A stretch of DNA of 64,000 nt from JAKAWQ01 sp035509315 (GCA_035509315.1 DATJLS010000054.1:201547-265546); one strand, 5' to 3'; counted from the stretch's first letter, positions 49,909-58,905 are shown. Notes: generated from the sequence alone by a model not told the origin. Translations and numbers: made by a program.

Positions 49909-51063
49909 CTATCCGCTGCCCGCCTCCGTCCGCCTCTCGTCCTGGCGCAGCACGTCGAGCGGCACCAGCGCGCCGCCGCGCTCGAAGTGCCAGAACAGCC
50001 ACCCATTGCAGGAGGGTGCATTGCTCACCGCCGCCCCCACCTGGTGGATCGATCCGCGCGCGCTTCCGGCCTGCAGCGTGCCGTCCGCCGCCACCGTGGC
50101 CGAAACCCGCCGGCTGCGGTCATAGAGCCGCGTTCCGGCCGGCACCAGCCCGCGCTCGACCAGGCTGCCGAAGGGAATGCGCGGCGCCTCGCGCCGCGAA
50201 GGCGTGACGGCAAATCCCTCTTCCGGCAGCCGCCTTGTGTGTTTGAGCCGCGCCAGCGCCGCCTCGACATAGGCCGGGTGCCGCTCGATGCCGATGAAAT
50301 GCCGTCCCAGCCGCTTCGCCACCACCGCCGTGGTGCCGGTGCCCGCGAAAGGATCGAGCACCACCTCGCCGGGCAGGGTGCAGGCGATCAGCACCCGATG
50401 AAGCAGCGCCTCCGGCTTCTGTGTCGGGTGGAGCTTGAGCCCATGGGCGTTGCGCAACCGTTCCTCGCCCGTGCAGAGGGGCAGCAGCCAGTCGCTCCGC
50501 ATCTGCACATCGTCATTGAGGGCCTTCATTGCCTGGTAATTGAAGCGATGCCGCGAATCCCGCCCGTGCGCCGCCCAGATCAGCGTCTCATGCGCATTGG
50601 TGAAGCGTCGGCCGCGGAAATTCGGCATCGGGTTCGATTTGCGCCAGACCACGTCGTTGAGGATCCAGAAGCCGAGATCCTGGAGTGCGGCGCCGATGCG
50701 GAAGATATTGTGATAGGCGCCGATCACCCAGAGCGTGCCGTCCTTGGCGAGGACGCGGCGGCATTCGCCGAGCCAGGACGCCGTGAAGCGGTCATACTCG
50801 GCGAAGTCCGTGAACCGGTCCCACGCCTCGTCCACCCCGTCCACGAGGCTGTCATCCGGCCGGCGAAGCTCGCCCCGGAGCTGGAGGTTGTAGGGCGGAT
50901 CAGCGAAGATACAGTCGATCGAGGCGCTCGGCAGCATCCGCAATATCTGGATGCAGTCGCCAAGAAGCACTTGATCGAGCGGCAGCTCGTGGTCGATTGC
51001 CGGGTTTCTCCAGGGATCGGAACCGTTGACGATATGGTGGTCGGACCGCCCGTTGCCCGTCAA
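49909..51063 (-). CDS. ccrM: CcrM-type adenine-N6 DNA methyltransferase (GANTC)
   Basis: The cell-cycle methyltransferase of alphaproteobacteria, which methylates adenine in GANTC. Motif order is that of beta-class N6 enzymes: catalytic DPPYN in IDCIFADPPYNLQLRG (near residue 50) precedes the SAM-binding motif DPFAGTGTTAVVAKRLG (near 255). The C-terminal ~100 residues ('FGSLVERGLVPAGTRLYDR') match the CcrM-specific extension (RAMA-like domain) involved in DNA recognition. The start is uncertain: TTG 51063 gives about 384 residues and lies 4 bp after the rnhB stop; no ATG occurs in the expected place. The rnhB-ccrM linkage is common in the class. Confidence 0.9.
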   Translation of the reverse strand: MTGNGRSDHHIVNGSDPWRNPAIDHELPLDQVLLGDCIQILRMLPSASIDCIFADPPYNLQLRGELRRPDDSLVDGVDEAWDRFTDFAEYDRFTASWLGECRRVLAKDGTLWVIGAYHNIFRIGAALQDLGFWILNDVVWRKSNPMPNFRGRRFTNAHETLIWAAHGRDSRHRFNYQAMKALNDDVQMRSDWLLPLCTGEERLRNAHGLKLHPTQKPEALLHRVLIACTLPGEVVLDPFAGTGTTAVVAKRLGRHFIGIERHPAYVEAALARLKHTRRLPEEGFAVTPSRREAPRIPFGSLVERGLVPAGTRLYDRSRRVSATVAADGTLQAGSARGSIHQVGAAVSNAPSCNGWLFWHFERGGALVPLDVLRQDERRTEAGSG

Positions 51064-51067
51064 CCGT

Positions 51068-51703
51068 TCACGGGGCGCCCATGGGATCAGAGCCCGTGGG
51101 ATCAGCGAAGCCGCGCAAGAGTCCGAACCCCATCCGATGGTGCCGGGTCGGGCCGAGCCGGAGTATGGCTTCCTGGTGGCCCGGCGTCGGGTAGCCTGCA
51201 TTCGCCTCCCACCCATAGCCCGGAAAGCGCAGGGCGAGCCGGGCCATGGCGCGGTCGCGCAGCACCTTGGCCACGATTGAGGCGGCGGCGATCGAGAAAC
51301 ACCGCGCATCCCCGCCTACCACCGGCCGGGTGGGGCAGGGAAGCTCGGGCGTGATCGGCCCATCGATGAGGGCGAGATCGGGTGGGCTGGGAAGGCGGCG
51401 CACCGCCCGGCGCATCGCGAGCAGGCTCGCGACGAGGATATTGAGAACTCCGATTTCCGCGACCGAGGCGGCGCCGACCCCGATCTCGACCCCCTTCGCG
51501 CGCAGGAGCCGCGCGAAGGCCGTCTCGCGCGCCGCCCGCGAGAGCGTCTTCGAATCGTCGATCAGGGGGCCAAGGCCGCGTGGCACGCCGGCACGGAACA
51601 CCACGGCGGCGGCGAGCACGGGACCGGCGAGCGGGCCGCGGCCGGCCTCATCCACGCCGGCCACGCGCCCGCCCGCTGCCGCCTCGAGGCGAAAATCGGG
51701 CAT
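51068..51703 (-). CDS. rnhB: Ribonuclease HII
   Basis: A 211-residue RNase HII, which removes ribonucleotides and RNA primers from DNA. The active-site residues are in VAGVDEAGRGPLAGPVLAAA (Asp-Glu near residue 19), DLALIDGPI (Asp near 115) and the late KVLRDRAMARL segment with the final acidic partner. The family-typical 'IDDSKTLSRAARE' appears near 52. It lies directly upstream of ccrM (4-bp gap) and probably drives its expression. ATG 51703 is the natural start. Confidence 0.94.
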   Translation of the reverse strand: MPDFRLEAAAGGRVAGVDEAGRGPLAGPVLAAAVVFRAGVPRGLGPLIDDSKTLSRAARETAFARLLRAKGVEIGVGAASVAEIGVLNILVASLLAMRRAVRRLPSPPDLALIDGPITPELPCPTRPVVGGDARCFSIAAASIVAKVLRDRAMARLALRFPGYGWEANAGYPTPGHQEAILRLGPTRHHRMGFGLLRGFADPTGSDPMGAP

Positions 51704-51778
51704 GGGCGAAGATCACCATTGTCCGGTGATTCGCGCCATGCCCTGATGCGTAAAATGGTCTGGAAGGGGCGGGCGGGC

Positions 51779-52957
51779 GTGACAGAAGGCCTCAATTCCG
51801 GTTTCGGATTGGATTTCGATCTCGGCGAGGCGGCAGAGATGCTGCGCCGCGAGGTGCGATCCTTCGCGTCCGACGAGATTGCCCCCTGCGCGGCGGAGAT
51901 CGACCGGAAGAATGATTTCCCCGCCGATCTCTGGGTGAAGATGGGCGCGCTCGGCCTGCTCGGGATCACCGTCGAGGAAGAGCATGGCGGCGCCGGCATG
52001 GGCTATCTCGAGCATGTCGTGGCGATGGAGGAGATCAGCCGCGCCTCGGCCGCCGTCGGCCTTTCCTATGCCGCTCACTCCAATCTCTGCGTCAACCAGA
52101 TCCGCCGCCACGGGAGCGAGGCGCAGAAGCGCCGTTATCTGCCGCGCCTCATCAGCGGCGAGCATGTGGGGGCGCTGGCGATGAGCGAGCCCGGCGCGGG
52201 CTCGGACGTCGTTTCCCTGCGCACCCGCGCCGAACGCAAGGGTGACCGATTCGTGCTGAATGGCACGAAAATGTGGATCACCAACGGCCCGGATGCGGAT
52301 GTGCTGGTGATCTATGCCAAGACCGACCCGGAGGTCGGGCCGCGCGGCATCACCGCCTTCCTGGTCGAGAAAGGGTTTCCCGGCTTCACGACCGCGCAAA
52401 AGCTCGACAAGCTCGGCATGCGCGGCTCCAACACGTGCGAACTGATCTTCGGCGAGTGCGAAGTGCCCGAGGAGAACGTGCTCGGCGCGGTCGGGCGCGG
52501 CGTGAACGTGCTGATGAGCGGGCTCGATTACGAGCGCGCGGTGATCGCGGGCGGGCCGCTCGGCATCATGCAGGCCTGCATGGATGTGGTGCTGCCCTAT
52601 GTGCATGAACGGCGGCAGTTCGGCCAGCCGATCGGCGAATTCCAGCTCATGCAGGCGAAGCTCGCCGATATGTACACCGGGATGAACGCGGCAAGGGCGT
52701 ACGTCTATGCGGTCGCCAAGGCCTGCGATCGCGGCCGGGTGACACGCAAGGACGCGGCGGGGGCGATCCTCTTCGCCGCCGAAAAAGCGACCTGGATGGC
52801 GCTCGAGGCGATCCAGGCGCTCGGGGCCAACGGCTATATCAACGACTATCCGACCGGGCGGCTCCTGCGCGACGCCAAGCTGTACGAAATCGGCGCGGGC
52901 ACGAGTGAGATTCGCCGGGTGCTGATCGGGCGGGAACTCTTCGCGGAGACGCTGTAA
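51779..52957 (+). CDS. Isovaleryl-CoA dehydrogenase
   Basis: An acyl-CoA dehydrogenase of the leucine pathway: isovaleryl-CoA to 3-methylcrotonyl-CoA, with FAD. The N-terminus TEGLNSGFGLDFDLGEAAEM is typical of the isovaleryl-CoA group. Other features are ALAMSEPGAGSDVVSLRT (flavin site), TKMWITNGPDADVLVIYA, and LDYERAVIAGGPLGIMQA, which holds the catalytic Glu at the position used by this enzyme rather than that of medium-chain enzymes. The tail is YEIGAGTSEIRRVLIGREL. GTG 51779 was chosen to give the family N-terminus; ATG 51755 is an alternative. The gene leads an operon with the two methylcrotonyl-CoA carboxylase subunits. Confidence 0.9.
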   Translation: MTEGLNSGFGLDFDLGEAAEMLRREVRSFASDEIAPCAAEIDRKNDFPADLWVKMGALGLLGITVEEEHGGAGMGYLEHVVAMEEISRASAAVGLSYAAHSNLCVNQIRRHGSEAQKRRYLPRLISGEHVGALAMSEPGAGSDVVSLRTRAERKGDRFVLNGTKMWITNGPDADVLVIYAKTDPEVGPRGITAFLVEKGFPGFTTAQKLDKLGMRGSNTCELIFGECEVPEENVLGAVGRGVNVLMSGLDYERAVIAGGPLGIMQACMDVVLPYVHERRQFGQPIGEFQLMQAKLADMYTGMNAARAYVYAVAKACDRGRVTRKDAAGAILFAAEKATWMALEAIQALGANGYINDYPTGRLLRDAKLYEIGAGTSEIRRVLIGRELFAETL

Positions 52958-52958
52958 C

Positions 52959-54593
52959 GTGCCGATGCCCGGGGCGGCGCTCGAAAGCGCGATCGATCCG
53001 CGTTCGGCCGCCTTCCGCGCCAATCGGGAAGCGATGGCTTCGCTTGTCGCTGCGCTGCGGCGGACAGTGGACGAGATCCGCGAGGGGGGTGGCGCGGCCG
53101 CGCGGAAACGCCATCGCGCGCGCGGCAAGCTCCTGCCGCGGGAGCGTATCCGCGCGCTGATCGATCCGCTGTCGCCCTTTCTGGAAATCGGTCAGCTCGC
53201 CGCCCATGGCATGTATGGCGGCGAGGTGCCATGTGCCGGGCTCATCGCTGGCATCGGCCGCGTCTCGGGGCGGGAATGCATGATCCTTGCCAATGACGCG
53301 ACAGTGAAGGGCGGGACCTATTATCCGCTCACGGTGAAGAAGCATCTGAGGGCGCAGGAGATCGCGCTGCAGAATCGTCTGCCGTGCCTCTATCTCGTCG
53401 ATTCCGGCGGGGCCAATCTGCCCAATCAGGACGAGGTCTTTCCCGACCGCGATCATTTCGGCCGCATCTTCCATAACCAGGCAACGATGTCCGCCGCCGG
53501 GATTCCGCAGATCGCGCTCGTGATGGGCTCCTGCACCGCCGGCGGGGCCTATGTGCCGGCGATGGCCGATGAGAGCGTGATCGTGCGGAACGAGGGCACG
53601 ATCTTCCTGGGCGGCCCGCCGCTCGTGAAGGCCGCGACGGGCGAGGTGGTGAGCGCCGAAGAGCTGGGCGGGGGCGAGCTGCATAGCCGCATCTCCGGTG
53701 TCGCGGACCATCTCGCGGAGAACGATCATCACGCGCTCGGCATCGCGCGGCGCATCATAGCGGGGCTCAATTGGGCCGGGCCCAATCGTCGGAAATCGCC
53801 CGAAATCGCGATGCGGGCGCCGGTTCCTCCGCGTTATGACGCGGTCGAGATCGGCGGCATCGTGCCTTGCGATCCGCGCCAGCCCTATGAGGTGCGCGAG
53901 ATCATTGCCCGGCTGGTCGATGGCTCGGAATTCGACGAGTTCAAGCGTCTCTACGGGCCGACCTTGGTGACCGGCTTCGCGCATCTCTGGGGCTATCCGG
54001 CCGGCATCATCGCCAATAACGGCATCCTCTTCAGCGAGAGCGCGCAGAAGGGAGCTCATTTCATCGAACTCTGCGCGCAGCGGCGGATTCCGCTGATCTT
54101 CCTTCAGAACATCACGGGCTTCATGGTCGGGCGCAAATATGAGGCGGGCGGCATCGCCAAGGATGGCGCGAAGATGGTGACGGCAGTCGCGACCGCCGCG
54201 GTGCCGAAATTCACCGTGATCATCGGCGGCAGCTTCGGCGCCGGCAATTACGCGATGTGCGGGCGCGCCTATGCGCCACGCTTTCTCTGGATGTGGCCGA
54301 ATGCGCGAATCTCGGTGATGGGCGGAGAGCAGGCGGCGAATGTGCTGGCCGGCATCCGCCGCGACGCGACGGAGGCGCGCGGAGAGGCATGGTCCGGCGA
54401 AGAGGAGGAGGCGTTCAAGGCGCCGATCCGCGCGCAATACGAAACCCAGGGCAATCCCTATTATGCCTCGACCCGGCTCTGGGATGACGGGATCATCGAT
54501 CCCGCCGAGACACGGCGCGTGCTCGCGCTTTGCCTCTCCGCGAGCCTCAATGCGCCGATCGGCCCAACGCGCTTCGGCCTTTTCCGAATGTAG
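52959..54593 (+). CDS. mccB: 3-methylcrotonyl-CoA carboxylase, carboxyltransferase (beta) subunit
   Basis: The 544-residue carboxyltransferase moves CO2 from biotin to 3-methylcrotonyl-CoA in leucine breakdown. Both crotonase-like halves are present: 'RARGKLLPRERIRALIDP', CLYLVDSGGANLPNQDEVFPDRDHFGRIF (oxyanion region) and MGSCTAGGAYVPAMADE in the N-half; FLQNITGFMVGRKYEAGGIAKDGAKMV and GGSFGAGNYAMCGRAY in the C-half. These are diagnostic of the MCC/geranyl-CoA group rather than propionyl-CoA carboxylase. The start is GTG 52959 or ATG 52965, one base after the upstream stop, so translation is coupled. Confidence 0.93.
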   Translation: MPMPGAALESAIDPRSAAFRANREAMASLVAALRRTVDEIREGGGAAARKRHRARGKLLPRERIRALIDPLSPFLEIGQLAAHGMYGGEVPCAGLIAGIGRVSGRECMILANDATVKGGTYYPLTVKKHLRAQEIALQNRLPCLYLVDSGGANLPNQDEVFPDRDHFGRIFHNQATMSAAGIPQIALVMGSCTAGGAYVPAMADESVIVRNEGTIFLGGPPLVKAATGEVVSAEELGGGELHSRISGVADHLAENDHHALGIARRIIAGLNWAGPNRRKSPEIAMRAPVPPRYDAVEIGGIVPCDPRQPYEVREIIARLVDGSEFDEFKRLYGPTLVTGFAHLWGYPAGIIANNGILFSESAQKGAHFIELCAQRRIPLIFLQNITGFMVGRKYEAGGIAKDGAKMVTAVATAAVPKFTVIIGGSFGAGNYAMCGRAYAPRFLWMWPNARISVMGGEQAANVLAGIRRDATEARGEAWSGEEEEAFKAPIRAQYETQGNPYYASTRLWDDGIIDPAETRRVLALCLSASLNAPIGPTRFGLFRM

Positions 54594-54598
54594 CCCGG

Positions 54599-56722
54599 GT
54601 GTTCCGGAAGATCCTCATCGCCAACCGTGGCGAGATCGCCTGCCGCGTGATCGCGACGGCACGGCGGCTCGGCATCGCAAGTGTCGCGATCCATTCCGAC
54701 GCGGATGAAAAGGCGCTTCATGTCGCGCGCGCGGACGAAGCCTGGTCGGTCGGGCCCGCACCGGCGCGCGAGAGCTATCTTGCGATCGAGAAGATCATCG
54801 AGATCGCGCGTCGCGCCGGGGCGGAGGCGATCCATCCCGGCTACGGCTTTCTGGCCGAGAACGCGGAATTCGCGGAGGCCTGTGCCGAGGCCGGGATCGT
54901 CTTCATCGGCCCGCCGCCGGGTGCTATCCGCGCGATGGGGTCCAAGGCTTCCGCGAAGGCGCTGATGGAAGGCGCGGGCGTGAGGCTCGTGCCGGGCTAC
55001 CATGGCGCGGCGCAGGACCTCGCGACATTGCGCGAAGCAGTGGAGCGTGTTGGTTATCCGGCGCTGGTCAAGGCCTCGGCGGGCGGCGGCGGCAAGGGAA
55101 TGCGCATCGTCACGAGCGCGAGCGAGATCGAGGACGCCATCATAGGGGCGCGTGGCGAGGCACGTTCCGCCTTTGGCGATGACCGGCTGTTGATCGAAAA
55201 ATATCTCCCCGTGCCGCGCCATATCGAGATCCAGGTCTTCGCCGACAGCCACGGCAATATCGCCTCGCTCTTCGAACGCGATTGTTCAATTCAGAGGCGA
55301 TATCAGAAAGTGATCGAGGAAGCGCCGGCCCCGGGCATGACGGAGGCGCTGCGGCGCGCGATGGGCGAAGCCGCGTGCCGGGTGGCGCGCGCGGTGGGAT
55401 ATCTCGGCGCCGGCACGGTGGAGTTCATCGCCGATGGCGAGGATTTCTACTTCCTGGAAATGAACACGCGCCTGCAGGTCGAGCATCCCGTAACGGAGAT
55501 GATCACGGGGCTCGATCTCGTCGAATGGCAGCTCCGCGTGGCCGTGGGCGAGACATTGCCGTTTGCTGCCGATCGGCTTCGCATCTGCGGTCACGCGATC
55601 GAGGCACGAATCTACGCCGAGGATCCGGCGCGGGATTTCCTTCCCTCCATTGGCACGCTCGTTCATCTGAGGGAGCCGCGCACGGATCGGCAGGTGCGCA
55701 TCGATTCCGGCGTGCAGGCGGGTGATGCGATCACGCCCTATTACGACCCGATGATCGCCAAGCTCATCGTACGCGGGGAGGATCGCGCCGAGGCAGCGCG
55801 GCTGCTCGCGGCGGCGCTCGGGCAATACGAGATCATCGGGGTCGAGACGAATCTCGGCCTTCTGCGCGCGATCGCCGCCCATCCGGATTTCGTGCGCGCG
55901 AAGCTCGACACGGGCTTCATCGCTCGTCATGCCGAAGCGCTGCTCACCCCGCAAGTCGCGGCCGAAGGCGATTCCGTGCCGTGGGCCGCGGTCGCGCTCG
56001 CCGCTTTCATCGATATGCGGTCGCAAGGGGCGGCGGAAGCGGCTTCTTCCTCCGATCCCTTCTCGCCCTGGGCCGTTGCCGATGCCTGGCGGATGAACGG
56101 AGAGGGCTATCAGGATCTCATCCTGCGCCGGGAAGAGCGGACGGAGACGTTGCGCATCCATCCCGAAACGGATGGCGCCTTGCGGCTCGATCTGCCTGGC
56201 GGACCCGTTCGCGCCGAGGCGCGGGAGGAGGCCGGGAGCGGCATGGCGCTCCGTCTCGACGGCGTATTGCACCGGCTTCGCGTGGTGCGGCATGCGGGCA
56301 CGCTCATCGTCGTCCGCAACGGGCGCAACCATGTCTTTCAGATCGTCGATCCGCTTGCGCCGCCGGCGGGAGGGGGGGAGGGAAGCGAGCGGCCCAGGCG
56401 TGATGACCGGAGGTGGGATCACCGCAGGTCTCTCTCATCTCTCTCACGCGAGAAAACAACGACCGGGAGCGGGATGGGTGCGCGTGAGCGATCTCATCCT
56501 GCTCTCGTGGCGCCCGTCCCCGCCCGTGTCGCGCGCGTACTGGTGAGCGTGGGCGCCGAGGTGCGCAAGGGCGAGAAGCTGATCGTGCTCGAGGCGATGA
56601 AGATGGAGATGACGCTCGTCGCTCCCTTCGACGGCGAAGTTGCTTCGCTCCCTCATGGGGTGGACGAGATGGTGGAGGAGGGGGCGGAGCTCGTCATCTT
56701 CGCAACCGGCGAGACTGCCTGA
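54599..56722 (+). CDS. mccA: 3-methylcrotonyl-CoA carboxylase, biotin carboxylase/BCCP (alpha) subunit with repeat-encoded insert
   Basis: A 707-residue biotin carboxylase fused to a biotinyl domain. Residues about 1-445 are the biotin carboxylase: 'KILIANRGEIACRVI', KASAGGGGKGMRIV (ATP-grasp), 'FERDCSIQRRYQKVIEEAPAP', and FLEMNTRLQVEHPVTE. A BT-like region follows. Residues about 640-707 are the biotinyl domain with LEAMKMEMT, whose Lys is biotinylated. Between them, residues about 600-636 (RRDDRRWDHRRSLSSLSREK onward) are encoded by a copy of palindromic repeat family A (56397-56506) read in frame; orthologues normally have only a short linker there. GTG 54599 starts the family N-terminus. 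The insert lies in a flexible place, so function may be kept. Confidence 0.92.
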   Translation: MFRKILIANRGEIACRVIATARRLGIASVAIHSDADEKALHVARADEAWSVGPAPARESYLAIEKIIEIARRAGAEAIHPGYGFLAENAEFAEACAEAGIVFIGPPPGAIRAMGSKASAKALMEGAGVRLVPGYHGAAQDLATLREAVERVGYPALVKASAGGGGKGMRIVTSASEIEDAIIGARGEARSAFGDDRLLIEKYLPVPRHIEIQVFADSHGNIASLFERDCSIQRRYQKVIEEAPAPGMTEALRRAMGEAACRVARAVGYLGAGTVEFIADGEDFYFLEMNTRLQVEHPVTEMITGLDLVEWQLRVAVGETLPFAADRLRICGHAIEARIYAEDPARDFLPSIGTLVHLREPRTDRQVRIDSGVQAGDAITPYYDPMIAKLIVRGEDRAEAARLLAAALGQYEIIGVETNLGLLRAIAAHPDFVRAKLDTGFIARHAEALLTPQVAAEGDSVPWAAVALAAFIDMRSQGAAEAASSSDPFSPWAVADAWRMNGEGYQDLILRREERTETLRIHPETDGALRLDLPGGPVRAEAREEAGSGMALRLDGVLHRLRVVRHAGTLIVVRNGRNHVFQIVDPLAPPAGGGEGSERPRRDDRRWDHRRSLSSLSREKTTTGSGMGARERSHPALVAPVPARVARVLVSVGAEVRKGEKLIVLEAMKMEMTLVAPFDGEVASLPHGVDEMVEEGAELVIFATGETA
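56397..56506 (+). repeat. Palindromic repeat family A, copy 7, inside the mccA coding region
   Basis: GCGTGATGACCGGAGGTGGG, ATCACCGCAGG, TCTCACGCGAGAAAACAACG, GAGCGGGATGGGTGCGCGTG and a closing CATCCTGCTC arm match the intergenic copies closely, especially copy 8. The whole unit is translated in frame as part of the linker before the biotinyl domain, with no stop. Confidence 0.85.
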
Positions 56723-56751
56723 ATCAAGCGCGTTCGATAACATTAACCAAA

Positions 56752-57333
56752 TTAATAGGCGCCTCCGGTCGGCCCTCCGCTTTGAATGAGGCCCCCGCCT
56801 CCACCGCCGCCGGTCGGGGTCGGCGAGTAGCGGCCGATCGAGCCGAGGAGCTGCTGGAAGAACGAGGCATTGCCGCCCGGCGAGGGCGTCGCCCCTCCGG
56901 CCATGCTGACCGCAACCGTATCCTTCTTGTTGAGATGCTCCACCTTCTCCAGCACGCCCTGGTCATTGAAGGTGAGAACCACGACGTCATTTTTGACGAC
57001 CGCCGGGTAACGCCCGATTCGCGCCTGCGTCACCTGGCCCATATAAGCCCAGCGATTGGAATCGAAGAGCCCCTGGCTGGTCGGGTCACCGAGCAACGCG
57101 CGCACATCGGCTTCGGTGCTGGTTCCGGGCACGAGCTGGCGAAGCTGATCTTCCGTCACGTTCTGGCCACGATATTGCAGCGGCGCGGTGAAGAGCCCGC
57201 ACCCCCCCAACGCCGTCGCGAGCCCCAACGCAAGCCCGATCGAAAGCACGGACGCCGCCAGCCGCTGCCTGGCTTGGCGCGGCGCGCGGCGTGAGCCGAA
57301 AAGAGGGCCGGCAGGAAGACGCAGGACGGACAA
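56752..57333 (-). CDS. bamE: BamE/SmpA-family outer-membrane assembly lipoprotein
   Basis: A 193-residue lipoprotein; BamE supports the BAM complex that inserts outer-membrane proteins. After a basic N-terminus the signal ends in lipobox LGGCG near residue 45. The SmpA/OmlA domain shows YRGQNVTEDQLRQLVPGTST, 'EADVRALLGDPTSQGLFDSNRWAYMGQV' and VVVLTFNDQGVLEKVEHL, the conserved core. The C-terminus is Gly-rich (seven consecutive Gly) and probably disordered. ATG 57333 is kept, though it gives a long n-region of about 30 residues; a later internal start is not available. Divergent from the UQCC1-like gene. Confidence 0.88.
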   Translation of the reverse strand: MSVLRLPAGPLFGSRRAPRQARQRLAASVLSIGLALGLATALGGCGLFTAPLQYRGQNVTEDQLRQLVPGTSTEADVRALLGDPTSQGLFDSNRWAYMGQVTQARIGRYPAVVKNDVVVLTFNDQGVLEKVEHLNKKDTVAVSMAGGATPSPGGNASFFQQLLGSIGRYSPTPTGGGGGGGLIQSGGPTGGAY

Positions 57334-57487
57334 GCTCCCCGATCAGTGCCGAACCGATTGACCCCGGCACCGGGCACGCGCAATGGGCACGTCATATGCG
57401 CGGGTTTCGGTGTCACGGTCGCGGATGGAAGTCAACCATTCGTGTGTCGCGTTGGCATCCACACTCAGTACGGCCACGGGAGGGGCG

Positions 57488-58048
57488 ATGTTCGGTTTCC
57501 GGCGGCGACGCTTCGAGCGGATGGGCTTCGTTCTCTATGGGCGCGTCGTCACGGCGGCACGGGCTCCCTATCTCTATCGCGATCTCGGCGTGCCGGACAC
57601 GCTCGATGGGCGTTTCGACCTGGTCGGACTCTATGCCTTTCTTCTTGTGCGCCGGCTGGAAGCCGAGCCGCCGGCGGGCCATCATCTCGCTCAGGCGGTG
57701 TTCGATGCCATGTTCAGCGATATGGACGTGACCTTGCGGGAGCTCGGGGTCGGCGATCTTTCCGTCGGCAAGCGGGTCAAGGCCATGTGGGAAGCCTTCC
57801 ATGGCCGTGCGCGCGCCTATGAGGCCGCGCTCTCCACCCCGGCCGGGCCGGACGGAGACGACCCGCTCGCGGAGGCGCTCGCCCGCAACGTCTGGCGTGG
57901 CAGGCCGGTTTCCTCCGGGCCAGTCGCGCTGGCACGTCTCGTCCGGGCGGAAGGCCGGCATCTCGCGGCCCAACCGCTTGCCGAACTTGGGGGCGGTTCG
58001 GTCGCCTTTCTCTCACCGGACGAGGCCGCCCCATGGCATCCGAGATGA
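57488..58048 (+). CDS. Ubiquinol-cytochrome c chaperone (CBP3/UQCC1) family protein
   Basis: A 186-residue protein of the CBP3/UQCC1 domain family, which in mitochondria helps fold cytochrome b during complex III assembly. Recognised stretches are 'YGRVVTAARAPYLYRDLGVP', GRFDLVGLYAFLLVRRLE, and AVFDAMFSDMDVTLRELGVGDLSVGKRVKAM, the last being the strongest signature. The bacterial role is not established. ATG 57488 follows 'gggaggggcg', a good ribosome site, and is preferred over the upstream extension from 57383. It sits between bamE and yceD, as is usual in alphaproteobacteria. Confidence 0.88.
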   Translation: MFGFRRRRFERMGFVLYGRVVTAARAPYLYRDLGVPDTLDGRFDLVGLYAFLLVRRLEAEPPAGHHLAQAVFDAMFSDMDVTLRELGVGDLSVGKRVKAMWEAFHGRARAYEAALSTPAGPDGDDPLAEALARNVWRGRPVSSGPVALARLVRAEGRHLAAQPLAELGGGSVAFLSPDEAAPWHPR

Positions 58049-58488
58049 AGCCCGAACTCTCCCGCCTGCTCGCCGTGACCGACATCCCACCGACCGGCCG
58101 AATGGTACGTATCGAGGCGAATGAGGCGGAGCGGGCAGCCCTGGCAAGGCGCTTCCGTCTGCCGGCCGTTGAAACGCTTGCCTGCGACTTCACCCTGCGG
58201 CGGGAGATCAAGGGCGAGATCGCCGCTGCCGGCGATCTCACGGCTCGCGTGGTCCAGGTCTGTGTCGTCACGGCCGAGGAATTCTCTGCCCCGGTGGAGG
58301 AGCGTTTTTCCGTCCGCTTCGTCCCGGCCGGGCAGGAGAGCGAGGATTTCGATCCCGATGCGTCGGACGAGATCCCCTATGAAGGGGGCACGCTCGATCT
58401 CGGTGAAGCCGCTGCGGAGCAGCTGGCGCTCGCGCTCGATCCCTGGCCACGCAAGCCGGAGCTGGGCGAACAACCGAAGGGGGTGTGA
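58045..58488 (+). CDS. yceD: YceD family protein (DUF177)
   Basis: A 147-residue DUF177 protein. YceD is linked to rpmF and plsX across bacteria and in plants its relative affects 23S rRNA accumulation, but the bacterial function is not settled. Visible features are 'LACDFTLRREIKGEIAAAGD', QVCVVTAEEFSAPVEERFSV and the acidic 'DFDPDASDEIPYEGGTLDLG' followed by EAAAEQLALALDPWPRKP, all typical. ATG 58045 overlaps the upstream stop (ATGA) and is preferred; ATG 58033 is an alternative that adds four residues. The family's Cys pair is only partly kept. Confidence 0.9.
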   Translation: MKPELSRLLAVTDIPPTGRMVRIEANEAERAALARRFRLPAVETLACDFTLRREIKGEIAAAGDLTARVVQVCVVTAEEFSAPVEERFSVRFVPAGQESEDFDPDASDEIPYEGGTLDLGEAAAEQLALALDPWPRKPELGEQPKGV

Positions 58489-58698
58489 ACCGCGTCTCCC
58501 TTGCGGGCGCCCAGACCCTCTGCTAGATCAAATCGTGATCGCTTGAGGCCCAGAGGCGGCGACCGATGCGATGGTCGCGGCCTCTAACCCGTGCTTATCG
58601 CAAGAGGAAACGCGGCATGGGCCGGTGATCGCGATCCTCGTTATTGACTCTCTGTTCACCCCTCGCAGAGGGTGGACAAGCGCGAAAGGGCTTCCTCC

Positions 58699-58905
58699 AT
58701 GGCCGTTCCCAAGAAGAAGACCTCGCCTTCGCGGCGGGGTATGCGACGCAGCCACGAAGCGCTGCGGAGCGCGGCCTATCATGAGTGCCCGAATTGCGGC
58801 GAGCTCAAGCGTCCCCACCATATCTGCAGCCATTGCGGCTATTATGACGCGCGGGAGGTGGCCCCTGCGGCCGACAAGGCGCTGAAGGGTGTCGTTCGCG
58901 TCTAG
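58699..58905 (+). CDS. rpmF: 50S ribosomal protein L32
   Basis: The 68-residue L32 protein of the large ribosomal subunit. It begins AVPKKKTSPSRRGMRRSHEA, with the usual basic N-terminus, and keeps the zinc-ribbon Cys set CPNCGELKRPHHICSHCGYY (C-x2-C...C-x2-C), so it is the zinc-binding form. ATG 58699 is preferred over an upstream Met because the mature protein starts with AVPK. A 210-bp leader after yceD separates it and may hold its own promoter (TTGACT at 58644). plsX follows. Confidence 0.96.
   Translation: MAVPKKKTSPSRRGMRRSHEALRSAAYHECPNCGELKRPHHICSHCGYYDAREVAPAADKALKGVVRV

Noticed and set aside
52839..54437. 532-codon minus frame opposite mccB
   Set aside because: Shadow of the carboxyltransferase gene, no recognisable domain.
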